A stretch of DNA of 64,000 nt, from contig SIBK01000003.1 in NCBI GenBank assembly GCA_009695205.1, positions 59,658 through 123,657 of the forward strand, written 5' to 3'. A program made the position numbers and the translations under genes. The DNA is from Pedosphaera sp. GTDB lineage: Bacteria; Verrucomicrobiota; Verrucomicrobiia; Limisphaerales; UBA9464. Below, piece after piece: positions 1 to 10,390 of this stretch; positions within the stretch are counted from its first letter, which is position 1, and every line of letters starts with the position of its first letter. The notes under the pieces were generated by a model, which had not been told where the DNA came from, did not search any database, and saw only the letters and a program-made list of their open reading frames with translations.

Positions 1-2
1 CT

Positions 3-359
3 TTCGCCGGAATCATTCCAAACCAGGGTCTCGGGGTATTCAAAGGGGATCCGATCACTGGCGAAACCAAGCCGTCGTCGATAGTCAATCCGACGGAGAT
101 GATTGCAATCGGTGACAGCAACTGGGATGTGAAACGTAAGGGGGATCGGGACTGGAGCGGATTTATCGGCATGTACGAAGAACGCCAGTGGCCGCTCGAC
201 TTGCACAACTTGCGAGCAAACATCCTGTTTTGCGACGGACACGTAAGCGCGGAACGTCGAACGGAATTGGCAGCACAATTACAAAAAGATTTGGGTGCCA
301 AAGAACGGGTGGGCCGGCGCTGGAATCGCGATAACAAACCCCACTTAAACGGGCAGTAG
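3..359 (+). CDS. Prepilin-like protein with H-X9-DG C-terminal motif (5' end outside window)
   Basis: The frame is open from base 3 with no start inside the window, so this is the 3' end of a gene that begins upstream. The last part contains HNLRANILFCDG, a histidine followed by nine residues and then DG, which is the H-X9-DG motif found at the C-terminus of type II secretion/pilin-like proteins that are very abundant in Planctomycetota and Verrucomicrobiota. The N-terminal methylation site and hydrophobic helix that would confirm the family lie outside the window. It ends with TAG, which shows that TAG is a normal stop in this genome. The substrate or surface role cannot be inferred. Confidence 0.75.
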   Translation, partial: FAGIIPNQGLGVFKGDPITGETKPSSIVNPTEMIAIGDSNWDVKRKGDRDWSGFIGMYEERQWPLDLHNLRANILFCDGHVSAERRTELAAQLQKDLGAKERVGRRWNRDNKPHLNGQ

Positions 360-361
360 TC

Positions 362-511
362 GAGATCAGCGGCTATTTTCTGCTTCGACACGACGCAAAG
401 AACCGGTTGTGCGACGCTGAGTTCATTCGCGATGGCCGTCTCATTACCACCGCCGGTCACGACAACACAGCCCGGGTGCTTTACTCCGTGACGAGTCTGT
501 TGCCGCTACGT
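362..511 (+). pseudogene. WD40-repeat remnant
   Basis: One frame reads AEFIRDGRLITTAGHDNTAR, which looks like a single WD40 blade (SPDGxxLxTAGxDxTARVW pattern). It has no start codon and runs straight into sequence antisense to the next gene, so it is read as a leftover of a larger beta-propeller gene. Only one blade can be seen, so the parent protein cannot be named. Confidence 0.35.
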
Positions 512-512
512 T

Positions 513-1328
513 TTAAGCCGCGCCGCGGATCGACCGTACCACCTCGTCCAGGAACGAGGCTTCCATTTCCACCAGATGGCAGCGCTCGGGGAAGCGACCT
601 GCATCGACGTCGGCAATGTATTCGCGGAAGGCGGCGATTCGTTCCTGCTGGAGGCGGCGATTTTCGGCGGCAAAATTGCGGTAGGCCTTTGCGTGGCGTG
701 GCGGGCGTTCGTCGTAGTCACCAAGGAGGTCGTCAGAGAAGAGGAACTGCGTGTCACAGCCAGTGCCGGAGCCAAGCGACATGAGGATCAGCCTGGTTTG
801 CGAAGAAAGGAAGCGCGAGAGATTGTGCGGCACGACTTCGAGTTCCGCAGCGTAGGCGCCCGCATTTTCGAGTTCCTTCATGCGGCGGTGAAGTTGCAGG
901 GCCTCTTCCACCGTGCGACCCATGGCGCGGTAGCCAGTCCAAGTGACATGACGCGGGACCAGCCCGAGATGCCCGACGACGGGGATGCTTTCGCGCGCCA
1001 TCGCCTCGATGATGAAAGGGCTGGCGGAGCAATAGACGGAGCTGGCTCCGAGCTCGAGGGCGCGGAACCCGACGCGGATCGCCTCCTCCGGCGACGCCAG
1101 CCCGTGGGGCGTCGCTGCGGAGAGAAAGCTATTCGGAGCGGCAGCGACGAGCGCCGGCAGACGCGACTGCGCCTCGGGACTGTCGAAGCTGCAACTCATG
1201 AGATCGACGCCGGCCTCTTCCGCAGCGGCGGCTTCCTCCGGGGATTTGACGTGGATGTGCGTCAGGCAACGATTGCCTTTAAGCTGCTGGAAATCGAAGA
1301 CGGTGTATTTTTTGCGGGGGCGGAGCAT
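513..1328 (-). CDS. PanB-like (ketopantoate hydroxymethyltransferase superfamily) protein, catalytic residues altered
   Basis: A 271-residue protein, close to PanB length. Residues 115-125 read IPVVGHLGLVP, matching the PanB signature IPVxGHLGLTPQ, followed by GYRAMGRT and by GSGTGCDTQFLFSDDLLG, the equivalent of GAGxxCDGQVLVxHDLLG. Two expected stretches differ: the metal-binding VGDSLG region is SCSFDSPE (about 45-52), and the VKLEGG segment with the catalytic glutamate is VYCSASPF (about 98-105). True PanB makes ketopantoate from 2-oxoisovalerate for CoA synthesis. This copy keeps the TIM-barrel framework but lacks those residues, so a different substrate is likelier than pantothenate synthesis. 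No panC or panD gene is nearby. Confidence 0.65.
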   Translation of the reverse strand: MLRPRKKYTVFDFQQLKGNRCLTHIHVKSPEEAAAAEEAGVDLMSCSFDSPEAQSRLPALVAAAPNSFLSAATPHGLASPEEAIRVGFRALELGASSVYCSASPFIIEAMARESIPVVGHLGLVPRHVTWTGYRAMGRTVEEALQLHRRMKELENAGAYAAELEVVPHNLSRFLSSQTRLILMSLGSGTGCDTQFLFSDDLLGDYDERPPRHAKAYRNFAAENRRLQQERIAAFREYIADVDAGRFPERCHLVEMEASFLDEVVRSIRGAA

Positions 1329-1481
1329 TAGGGGTCTTTAAGGGCATAATACTGGGCGAGCGGGCAGAGGGGCTGAGACGCCGACCCAGTATGGAGCACC
1401 GACAAGCAACTTCTACTGTTCAGCCTTGCGGGGTACAAGTCCAAAGGTATGCCGATTTGGCTCATCGGGTTTACCCGCAAA

Positions 1482-1595
1482 TCAAAACATTTTTGAAAGA
1501 ATCAGGTCTTCTTTGCTGACGATCCACGTCTCGAAGTTCTCAATTTTGACCCGCTCCTGGCGATTGAACTCGGTCAGGCGATAGTCGTTTTGCAT
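1482..1595 (-). pseudogene. C-terminal remnant of a nucleotidyltransferase-like protein
   Basis: A 37-residue open stretch ending in TGA reads KIENFETWIVSKEDLILSKM. This resembles the end of nucleotidyltransferase/toxin-like families (DUF6036/AbiEii type), where a conserved SxEDLILSKL tail is common. Upstream in the same frame a TAA appears within about 30 bases, so only the tail remains. The rest of the 1329-1647 interval shows no other coding signal. Confidence 0.35.
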
Positions 1596-1647
1596 CCGCA
1601 TTATTGTTCTTGTCGCCCCGGCGCATTACCATTTTCGACCGGTGCCG

Positions 1648-4600
1648 TCATTGCCTACGTATGCCTCGGATAAACCGGGAATCACCCGTGATGATCACGT
1701 CTGCGGCGGAAATGTCCTCATATTCGTTCCCGATGGTGATCGTCCTCCACGGAACCCACTGGGTCGAAGCGAGTTCATTGCGAATTTCCAGTTCGATTGT
1801 CTCAGCCGCGTACCCGTAAATTCGAAACCCACGGCCTGTTCGGGAAAAATCCAGCAAGGGCTCAATACCCACCACAACAACGCGGCCAAAGGTCAGTTTC
1901 GGGTGAAGTAGAATAATTCCCGACGTCGAACCTGCCTGCCCCGCTGCAAGCGCCAGCGCAACACCCCCGTCGAGGAGTCAATCGTCATCCCGATCGGTGT
2001 AGGCGGCTTCAAGCTATAGGATAATGTCTGCGCGGGTCGGTCCGTGTCGGTTGCCATTACGTGAATCTCAAGCAAATCTCCCTCGTTGACCACCCTACTG
2101 CCGAGGCCCGCCACCACCGGAAGTTCATTCACTTCACGAACAATCACGGTGACATGACCGGTGGCGCTGAGCGGCGGAAACCCATTGTCCGTGAGATAAA
2201 TGGTGAAGCGGTTTGTTCCAGGACCGTTGCCTTCACCCATAGACCATCCAAGCGGGCCCGTGCGTGAATCGAGTGCCCCCCACTGGCGGAGTCGGGTGCC
2301 AACCTGAAAGAGAGGTTGTCCGGGGGATCGTCCCCGTCCACTGCGCGAGCATTAACCACCGCAACCAATCCCTCGTCTATCACCACCGGTAACTCCGGCA
2401 ACACGAGTGACGGCGCATGATTGACCCGATCGACCGTGGTTGTTGCATCGGCTATCAAGGGTGCGAGCTCTCGGTTGCCCGTGGCATCAACAGCGATCGA
2501 ATAGAAGCGGTAACGATGGCCTGATTGTCCGGTGTAAATCGCACCGAGCGTCGTCAAATTGGAGCGCTACACCGCAAACGGGCCCGCGTCAATCGACGCA
2601 AAAATATCAAATATTTCGGTAAATGGATCGTCGGATCGAACATCGCGCTCGTGGAAGTAAGTGAGGATGATTCGTGGCGTCGGGTAGACAAGGATGGGTG
2701 CCGTTGTGAGCGGGACGTCGATTGCCGTGCTGCCCTGAAAGTAGCGCATCCGGCCACCGACAAAGTAGCGCACAGGATCCAGAGTTGGCGCCGCCTCATG
2801 ACTCGGCACCAGCAACCGTGCCACGCCCCCCGTTTAGTTGGTTCCCACCGTGCCTCCACCTTTCACATCGGTCAGGCCGGTCATGTCGGGTGGCAGTATT
2901 CCAAATCGCGATCCAGCATCAACGCCGTTGGCATCGGTGATTTTCAGTTCCACCAGTACGTTGGTGAGGGGATCGCCGGAATTGTTGACCAGCTCCAGCG
3001 TCGCTTTGAACGCAGAATGCGTCGTGACCGCCTCTTGGCCCAGCCGGCAGACGATACTGCAAGGTGCGCTCGATGAATTGTCCGGCTGCCAACATACCGG
3101 TAAACGGCACCTCGGCCAACAACTGCGCCCCAGTCCCGATGCTTTTATTTGGCGAAATCCAGACGCCTAGCTTCCAACTTCCGGTCGCCGGTCCCATCAC
3201 GCGATTGACCTCACGTACCGTCACTGAAAACGACCCGGACGTCTCACCCGAGGTCGGCCCTTCGAGTCGTGAAATCGACAAGTTTGGAAGCGAAGGCACC
3301 GTGATCGAAAATGTAAGACTGTCATCGCCTCCATAGGCGTCCCGCACACGCAGTACGACGAAATAAATCCCTTTGGCCGACGGCGGCAGATTCCAACGAA
3401 AGATCCTCGTCGCTGGATCGATTGACGCCCCAGCCGGGCCCGCGACCAAGTCAAACACCACCACGGCTGTCTCCGGAACGATTGGGACGCGGAAAGCGAC
3501 TTCGCCGTTGGGTAGGGCCGTGCGATCGGACACCGCGGCAAATTGGACGGACCGCGGTACTGCGAAGATCGAATCAAATGCAAGGTTATCGACTGCCGGT
3601 GACGGCACTCCGACCGGCCAGCGCAAGACCACACGATGGATTGCAGGGCTCGTGATCAAGATACGTTCCTGACTTCCGCCTCTCGCGGCAAACCGGTTCG
3701 AATACACTTGAGCTCCCGCCGGATCATAGGACGTCACCACCGTGTGCCCCTCCGCTGGTGGCTGTCTGCCAGCTAAATGCGAGCCTGCTTTATCCAGCCG
3801 CATTGGCCGCGAATAGCAACATTACCGGATACAATCCTTCTCCCGCAAATGGCACGTCCTTCCATGAGTAGCTAAACGACCGATCACCTCCATTCGTCAA
3901 CATCCCCGTCCCTACATCCCGATTATCGCAAGGACCCACGGCTCCGAACCTCTCGTCAAAGATCTGTTCTCCTTTGGGACCGACGCACTTCCACCGAAGG
4001 CCCGAATCGCAGTTGTAGCCCGTGAGGTCAACCAATAGATTCCACTGTCCATCATGACCCAGCGGGTTTTTTTCTTCCCAATACCCGCTATAGTTCCAGG
4101 GATTTTCTGGAGACGGGTCCCCGAAGTAGCCCAGTGGATTGGTATAGTTCCACACCGGATCGGGTGGCATTGGCCCCGATGGCGGCCTCGGTAGCGGCTT
4201 GGCGGGCGGCGATGGTTGGGTTCTCAGCGCCAGTTCATCGCGGATCGCCGTCACTAAAACGCCCTGGCTGGTCCGGATTTCCTGTCCAAACTTGGTCAGC
4301 GCCACCGCGGTGATGATGCGCTCGGTGATACCGCTAAAGCGCAGGTCAAGTGCCGTCAGCTTCAGCGGGACTCCGACCACTCCCGCTGGGCCAGCGTTTA
4401 TTTCCATTCGATCAGCAAAAAAATTGGAGGCATCACCCTTGTTGTAAACCGACACGCTGATACTCGAGTCGAAGTAATACTCGAACTTCAGTCCCTCACC
4501 GGGCTGGCTGACCACCTGGATCCTCCGGGGCTGCGACACAAGAAAAACTTGGTGCATGATTGGAAACGTGTTGGGTTCCGTCGGCGTTCGTCCGAGCGAC

Positions 4601-5068
4601 TCGTAAACGAGTTGATTGCCCTTGTAGAGTCGAAGTGCGTAAGTCGAGGAACCGATCGGCTTGAAATCAGGAATAACCTCCAGTACTTCGAACGCCCGAT
4701 TGCGCTCGAACCGTAGCGCTGCTACAGCGGTACCTCCATCGCCCAGCGCCGTAAGTAAAAAGACCGCTCTCGGCGGTAGAGGCGACGCCGGCAGGGCTTG
4801 GTCGAAAGCGAAGCCAGTACCTCTGCCCCGGCTCGGTCGCTATATCCTGAGTTATACCGCCTAAAATCGAGCTATCGCCGGAAATGTTGACAATCTGGTT
4901 GCCATCTGCGGGAAGGCCCTCCACACCCTGAGGCGAGGGGGGACGCGGATTCTGATACTCAACCCCGCCTCCCATGGCGCGCCAGCCAGTGATTGTTTCG
5001 CTGCCGCCGGCAAGCCGCGCATAGCCTCCGACCGCTCCGGGGTTTTCGAAACTCCCATTGCGAATCAA
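1648..5068 (-). pseudogene. Disrupted large surface protein: cadherin/Ig-like and CARDB-like domains
   Basis: Successive minus-strand pieces in different frames read as parts of a large secreted protein. In order: a DUF642-like start with NGSFENPG and ETITGW (about 5060-4860), an unrecognised region (about 4840-3790), a cadherin-like domain (FRWNLPPSAKG, about 3400) followed by a CARDB-like module, a second cadherin-like repeat with DGDDPPDNLSFRL, a third with TDTDRPAQTLSYSL and TPIGMTIDSSTGVLRW, and a C-terminus ITIGNEYEDISAADVIITGD typical of the closing domain of verrucomicrobial extracellular proteins. At least five frame changes separate the pieces. It may be one gene with many lesions or several eroded genes; a single active product is not expected as sequenced. 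Confidence 0.6.
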
Positions 5069-5640
5069 ATTCTGATCGCACGGAATAACAAGTGGTGCGG
5101 GCGGGTGGAGCGGAAAAGCGTGCCGCCGCCATGGAGACCGCCACCGGAAGTGGTTCCGTAGAGCCCGCCATCGCTCGCCAAAAGAAGACTACCCCTGGGA
5201 GATTGACCCGGTGTGGGAGAACGATCATGGAAGCGCACCGCAGCCCTGAAATCAGTCCCATCCCGGTTGATCACGAACACGCCTCCAAAAGAGGATCCAT
5301 CGCTGCCGGAGCGACCCGTGCCATAGAGGCGACCGTCGGGTCTCTCGACCATGCGCATGTCTTGCGAAGGCCGATGAATGTCGCCAGCGCCCGCCGGTTC
5401 CATCGCTTCGTGCAAATTGGAGGTCCCCAACCGCCGCCCCCAATGGCCGTCCGAAAGATGGATCCGTAACTGCTTCCCCCTCCCGTCCCACGGCCATTGT
5501 TGCTATAGCCGTAAAAAGCGCCATCAGGAGCCCGCGCCAGCCCTGTGAAAATACCGCCGATCGCTCCGATTTCCAGGGGAAGAACATAAATGTGTTCATA
5601 TAGATAGGGCGCAATCGGCGAAATTCGAATCCATTGAAGC
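5065..5640 (-). pseudogene. GloVer-type tandem-repeat fragment
   Basis: Repeated units with the pattern GLARAPDGAFYGYSNNG, ERPDGRLYGTGRSG and LLLASDGGLYGTTSGGG, each followed by a GGG(S/T)LF stretch, match the repeat of choice-of-anchor 'GloVer' proteins, which are predicted beta-propellers on exported proteins. The three units lie in two frames, so at least one frameshift is needed. The upstream join to the cytochrome piece near 5640 and the downstream join near 5065 are both abrupt, which suggests deletion junctions. The function of GloVer proteins is unknown. Confidence 0.5.
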
Positions 5641-6889
5641 CGGTGCGCCATCGTATCGTGGCTGAGTGCCGGTACTCCTGTTGACCCGAGCTTCGCAAAG
5701 GGGTGACAGGCAATGCAATTGAAGCCATCGCGTCCGACAAGTTTCCAGCCCACCTTGCATCGTGCGCCGTCGAAGCGGGATCGGACAAGGCGCCGTCCGG
5801 TTAGTCGGATTGGAGGAATGATGAGTGAAGTGGTGCGGCATGGGTGGTACCGAAGCGCGGCATGGGGGTGGCCATATACGGTCGCACTTTCGGGCTCTCG
5901 TTCAATATTCGAAACAACCAGGCGGGTTTCAGCTTGGCCACCGCCGCGGTCAGGTGCGGCGGTAGGCGCCCCTCATCTCCAAGATCCACGGCGCCTATCG
6001 TTTGGAACCAATCCGCGGGCCCATTCTCGAGCGGACTACCGACGCTATCGCGCGCGTGACAGGCATAACAGTTCAACCGGGCCATCGTTTGAGCCAAGGT
6101 GATCGCCGAAGAAATCGGTTCGGCGAGCGTGGCAGCCGAGGCAACGGTCTGCCGCAGCGCCTGGCGAGTTCGAGCAGTGGCTTCTGTATTGACGCAGTCA
6201 CACCGGTTACCGCATGGCACGCGCCGCAATTCAACCGGGAATACGACTCCTGTCCGTGAACTGCTTTCGTGGTATCCACGATAAATTCCGTGTGACCCAC
6301 GGGTATCAATGGCCGGACAAAGTGGCTGAAAGCGCGCGAGGAGACCTTCTGTCGCGCCAAGTCCGGACCCGCCCACTGGAGATCGAGTTCATAACCGCCG
6401 CCGTTCTGAAAGAACAGAAGTGTGAAGCTGTGAGGTCCAGCCGGCAGGCTGGCTTTAACGGAACGTTCCGCCAGACCATGCTCCCCGTCATTATCGATCA
6501 ATCGGCTTCCGTCGAGAAATAGTTGAGAACCGTCGTCCGAATTCAGCCAAAACGTGTAGTCGCCTTCGGACGGAACATCGAGCACGCCTTGAAAACGAAG
6601 GCCAAAATCACCAGAGCGGGTGGTGACCTTGGGATCGACAGTCGGATGGACGCCCGAGGCCGCGGGTGTTCGGGTATCAAACTCGGCACAGTTTGCCAAA
6701 GCGGCCTTCGAAGTACTCGAATTGAAGTCCCGCTTGGGGAGTGAGTGATCTGCGGTTGGCATCGGTGAGTTGGTCTCGCAGGAGATAGGTTGCAATGCTT
6801 GTCGCCTCCGATTCAGAAAGATCCGACGATGGCATCCGGCCGCCCGGACGATGCCGGACGGGGTCCAGAAGGATTGGGTCTCTGACTGT
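5640..6889 (-). pseudogene. Truncated PA14 / multi-haem c-type cytochrome protein
   Basis: No start codon precedes the open frame (TAA at 6890-6892), so the N-terminus is missing. The first piece, HRPGGRMPSSDLSESEA, is the end of a cytochrome c domain. A PA14 domain follows (DYTFWLNSDDGSQLFLDG, near 6550). Three CxxCH haem sites are visible: CGACH at 6214-6228, CYACH at 6056-6070 and CIACH at 5703-5717. Reading them together needs a shift near 6680, another near 6150-6190, bypass of an in-frame TAA at 5801-5803 and a further shift before CIACH. Such proteins are predicted periplasmic redox or carbohydrate-active proteins in the PVC group. As sequenced it is broken. Confidence 0.65.
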
Positions 6890-7005
6890 TTACTTGTCAT
6901 TGACTGCACCGTTTATTGACTCAGTTCATTCTCTTTACGACTCACGCACCCCGCTGGAGCGCAGCTCCTTCCCGTCTTCCTTCCTGCTGTTGCCTTCTGT
7001 TTTAT

Positions 7006-8582
7006 CTATTGTTCAATCCACACCCGGTCAAAACGGTACCACCAGAGCGGTTCGATCAGGTTCCCTTTGAGCCAAGGTTGCCGAAGGGCGAAGAGCTTGC
7101 GATGTCCCAGCGGCACGTAGGGCGCATCATTCAACACAATGCGTTCCGCTTGGTGATACAGCTCGAACCGGCGTGCCGCATCCGGGCAGGGACCGGCTTC
7201 GTCCAGGAGTCGATCCAAAGCGGGATTGCTATAAAAGAGTCGTTCATGGAATCGGTTTCGGTGATGGATTTGCTGTGGAAAATCATGGCGAGCCAATCCT
7301 TCGGATCGGGGAAGCTGCCGTTGGAATCGGCAATGTTCATCGAGACCCTGCGGCGGACGCCAGTCATTGAACTCAGTTGGGAGTTGTTCACCGGGCGCAG
7401 GGTGATTCGGATGCCGGCGTCCTTGAGGTCGGCCTGAATGGCTTGCGCCCAGCGCGTGATATGTTGCCGGTCGTCATGCACCAGTTCGAGGCTGCCCGGC
7501 AAGCTGTCAGGATACCCCGCATCACGCAGGAGTTGCCGGGCGCGCCCGGTGTCATGCGCGTGCCCTCGGATGAGTGGATCGTACCCCGGAATAATCGGGT
7601 TGATGAGGCCCGTGCCGGGATCAACTAGATGCGGGCTTAACCGTTGGATGTGATTCTTGTCCACTGCACAGGCAATCGCCTGCCGCACCTTCACCTCATT
7701 GAGCGGCGGTATTTCTGTGTTCAGGCAGAGGTAACCCAGGGTGAACGCGGGCGATTGCTCGATCCGATCTTTCCAGACGGGATCGCGACTGAGCCGCTTG
7801 AAATCCGACACGGGCACGCCGACTCCCGTGATATTGGCGATGTCCAATTCCCCGCGCTCGAACATCATCAGATGCGTGGATTCGTCGCCTCCGATCATCA
7901 CGGCGATCTCGTCGAAGAACTGGCGCTCCGGCCGGAAGTAATGCGGGTTCTTCTCGAATCGGATGCGCGCGCCGCGGATCCATTCCTTGACCCGATAAGG
8001 GCCGGTGCAAACCGGGCGCGGCCCGCAATCGGCGGATGGCCTGGCCAAGGTTTCCCGTGCCACAGCTTTGCCCCAATCAAGGGCCAGAACGTATTTGAAA
8101 GTGAGGTCCGGTTCATCGAGTTCGATCACCAAAGTGTCCAGGGTGGGGGCGCGCAGACCCGAGACATGGTTCGTGAGCCCTTTGCTGAACGCTGCGCCTC
8201 CTTTGATGTTGCGGACGTAGGTACCCTTCCAAGACGGCAAGGCCGGATCAAAGAATCGTTCCAACGAATAGACGTGATCCTCCGCCGTGACCAGGCGGCC
8301 ATTGGAAAATTTCGATCCGGGCAGCAGATGCAGCGTGTAGGTGCGTTGGTCCGTGCTGACACTCCAATCGCGGGTCTGATTGTCGATGACTTCCGTCCGG
8401 TTCGTGATGTCGAGCAGCGACTGGAAAAGCAGCACATTCAGCAAGCCGTCTTGATTGCTGTCGTAAAGCGCGGGATCGAGTGATCTCGGGTCTGCCGGGC
8501 GGGCGAGGCGGAGAATCTTTCGAGGTAGCGAAGCGGCGAACAAGGAGGTCGTGGAGAACAAAAGCAGGAACAGAACTATCAC
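7006..8582 (-). pseudogene. Oligopeptide/dipeptide ABC substrate-binding protein (SBP_bac_5), one frameshift
   Basis: A hydrophobic signal (VIVLFLLLFSTTSLFA) is followed by LRLARPADPRSLDPALYDSN, the start of family 5 extracytoplasmic binding proteins. Further family features include FSNGRLVTAEDHVYSLERFF, VCTGPYRVKEW and NEVKVRQAIACAVDK. Near 7230-7245 the frame changes; the continuation NPALDRLLDEAG...YVPLGHRKLFAL ends at 7006 as expected. Total length is about 525 residues, normal for DppA/OppA. The GTG at 8582 was chosen because the longer open frame reads through REP sequence. It would deliver peptides to the permease encoded at 9388-10345. No second permease or ATPase gene is in the window. 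Confidence 0.75.
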
Positions 8583-8635
8583 AGAAGCAAACGAAGGGAA
8601 CGAAGACGGAGAGAAAGGAGTGAGGAGCGGACTCA

Positions 8636-8757
8636 GCCAATCCCAACGGGATTGCGTCCTCCAGCCCAAGGTTGCGAGGCACGAGCTACCTTGGGGATCC
8701 GACGCCAAAGAGCAATCAACCCCAACGGGGTTGCGGCCTCCAACGGGAAGAAGCGAT
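8636..8757. repeat. REP cluster, left arm
   Basis: Contains two related units, CAACGGGATTGCGTCCT and CAACGGGGTTGCGGCCT, and between them a 31-base element at 8665-8695 that begins CCCAAGGT and ends ACCTTGGG. Its ends are an 8-base inverted repeat. The same 31 bases occur in reverse orientation at 9277-9307, on the other side of the transposase gene. Confidence 0.8.
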
Positions 8758-9213
8758 TCAATCCCAGACATAGCGTTCATCCCATTCGAGTTCGTGTTTC
8801 CGCAGCAGCGCTCGCAATTCGTCCTGAAAGGTCAGTTTCCGGTGATGCTCTTCCTGGTTGGCGATGTAATCCCTGACCTGGTCCAAGTTCGATTGGCTGA
8901 CCGAGAAATCCGCGTAACCGCCGTGCCATTCAAAACCAGCAAGATCCCCGGCCTGTTCTTTCAGCCAGCGGCTTGAGATGCGTTTGACCTTCCTTACCAA
9001 GTCCGCCTGCGTGATGGTGCGGCCAAACTGCGTCAACATGTGAACGTGGTCCTCTACGCCGCCGACAAGAATGGGCGGACAATCGAGCCGCTTGGAGACC
9101 TCGCCCAGATGCGCGTGCAACGGTTCACGGATCTACCGGTCCCGGAGCCAGGGACGGCGGTCCTTGGTGGAGAAGACGAGATGAAGGTAAACAACTGACA
9201 AAGATTGAGGCAT
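8758..9213 (-). pseudogene. REP-associated tyrosine transposase (RAYT), in-frame TAG at codon 27
   Basis: Read from the ATG at 9211-9213, the protein starts MPQSLSVVYLHLVFSTKDRR, typical of IS200-like RAYT enzymes, then meets TAG at 9133-9135 and continues in the same frame to TGA at 8758. The DHVHML stretch carries the HuH metal-binding pair, and DYIANQEEHHRKLTFQDE contains the expected catalytic tyrosine. RAYTs are single-copy relatives of IS200 transposases that act on REP hairpins. Apart from the premature stop the 151-codon gene has normal length and content. It sits between the two genes of a peptide transporter. Confidence 0.85.
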
Positions 9214-9227
9214 GGTTGTCCTTTCAA

Positions 9228-9345
9228 CCAGGACGGGCGCAACCCCGTCTGTGTTGAGACATTCTCCGGCTTATTACCCAAGGTAGCTCGTGCCTCGCAA
9301 CCTTGGGCTTCAAGACGGAATCCCTTTGGGATTCTTCCAGCGATG
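9228..9345. repeat. REP cluster, right arm (inverted relative to left arm)
   Basis: Contains the 31-base element CCCAAGGT...ACCTTGGG at 9277-9307, the exact reverse complement of 8665-8695, plus a GCGCAACCCCGTC unit that is the inverse of the left-arm CAACGGGGTTGCG unit and an imperfect GGAATCCCTTTGGGATTC palindrome. Together the two arms frame the RAYT gene as a REP doublet. Confidence 0.8.
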
Positions 9346-9387
9346 GATCGTTTACACGCACCTTCGTTTCCTTCTGTAAAAAACTCC

Positions 9388-10345
9388 TCATCCCTTCCGT
9401 TTCGGATCGAGCACTTCCTGCATGCCCTGCCCGAGCAGATTGAACGAGAGGACCGTCAGCACGATGGCGGCGCCGGGCACGATGCCCAGATGCGGCGCGG
9501 TGATGAAGTAAGGCTGACCGTCGGTAATCATCGAGCCCCAGGTCGGCGCCGGCGCCGGCACACCGATGCCGAGGTAGCCCAGGCCGGCTTCGAGCATGAT
9601 GGTGTTCGCCGTCAGCATAACCGCCATCACGATGATGGTCGGCAGGATATTGGGCAGGACGTGGCCGAAAATCAGTCGCGCATCCGAAGCGCCCAGCGCC
9701 CGGGACGCCATGATGAATTCGCGCTCCTTGACGCTGAGCACCTGGGCGCGAATCACCCGCACCGATGCCGGGCCAGTAGACGAAGCCGATGATGAGAAAC
9801 AGGCTGACCATCCCGCGCTTCAATTCCACATCGAGCCAGTGCCAGGGCAGGGAGCTGGGATGCAGATGCAAGGCGCGACCGTCCAGTACTCCCGCGAACG
9901 CGACCGCCAAGAGAATCGCGGGCAGCGTCATGTTCATCTCCGTAAAGCGCATCAACAGCAGGTCCAGCTTCCCGCCGCGAAATCCGGCGATCACTCCGAC
10001 GACCACCCCGATCAGCATTGCCGTGAGCATTCCCGCCACCCCGACCGTGAGCGAAACACGGGTCCCGTAAACCACGCGCCTGAACACGTCGCGCCCGAGA
10101 TTGTCGGTGCCGGCGAGGAACTGCCTGCTCGCCTTCATCGGCATGCCGTCCTCGTCCAGGCCCGTCGGGAATTGTTGGATGGGATCGTGCAGCAGGCCGG
10201 CCTTGACCCAGAGCGGCGCGGTCACCGCCGCCAGGACCAGCAGGGTCAGCATGCAGCCGCCGACGAGGACGAGGCGGTTCCGGAGAACTCCCCCAAGCCA
10301 GCCTTGAGATTCAGACAGGGACGTTGCAGGGCTTTGATTTGACAT
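9388..10345 (-). pseudogene. Peptide ABC transporter permease (DppC/OppC type), one frameshift
   Basis: The N-terminal part has a membrane segment (LVLVGGCMLTLLVLAAVTAP), then FLAGTDNLGRDVFRRVVYG, the conserved GTDxxGRDVxSRxxxG motif of DppC/OppC, and several further helices. The frame changes near 9765-9775 just after LFLIIGFVYWPGI. The continuation VIRAQVLSVKEREFIMASRA is the EAA loop (expected EAAxALGASDxxI, here MASRALGASDARLI), and the end is FNLLGQGMQEVLDPKRKG, the usual FNLLGDxLRDxLDPR terminus. Full length would be about 318 residues. It belongs with the binding protein downstream, from which it is separated by the RAYT/REP insertion. Confidence 0.8.
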
Positions 10346-10390
10346 GCGAATGCTCTCGACGGTGCGGGATGAATTAGTGCTTGGCGACGG

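Noticed and set aside
576..1331. Plus-strand frame of 251 codons opposite the PanB-like gene
   Set aside because: No motif, no ribosome binding site, and the opposite strand has clear PanB signatures.
5620..5660. tRNA-like T-loop words (TTCGAATCC)
   Set aside because: No matching acceptor or anticodon stem could be built around it, and it lies in a coding remnant.
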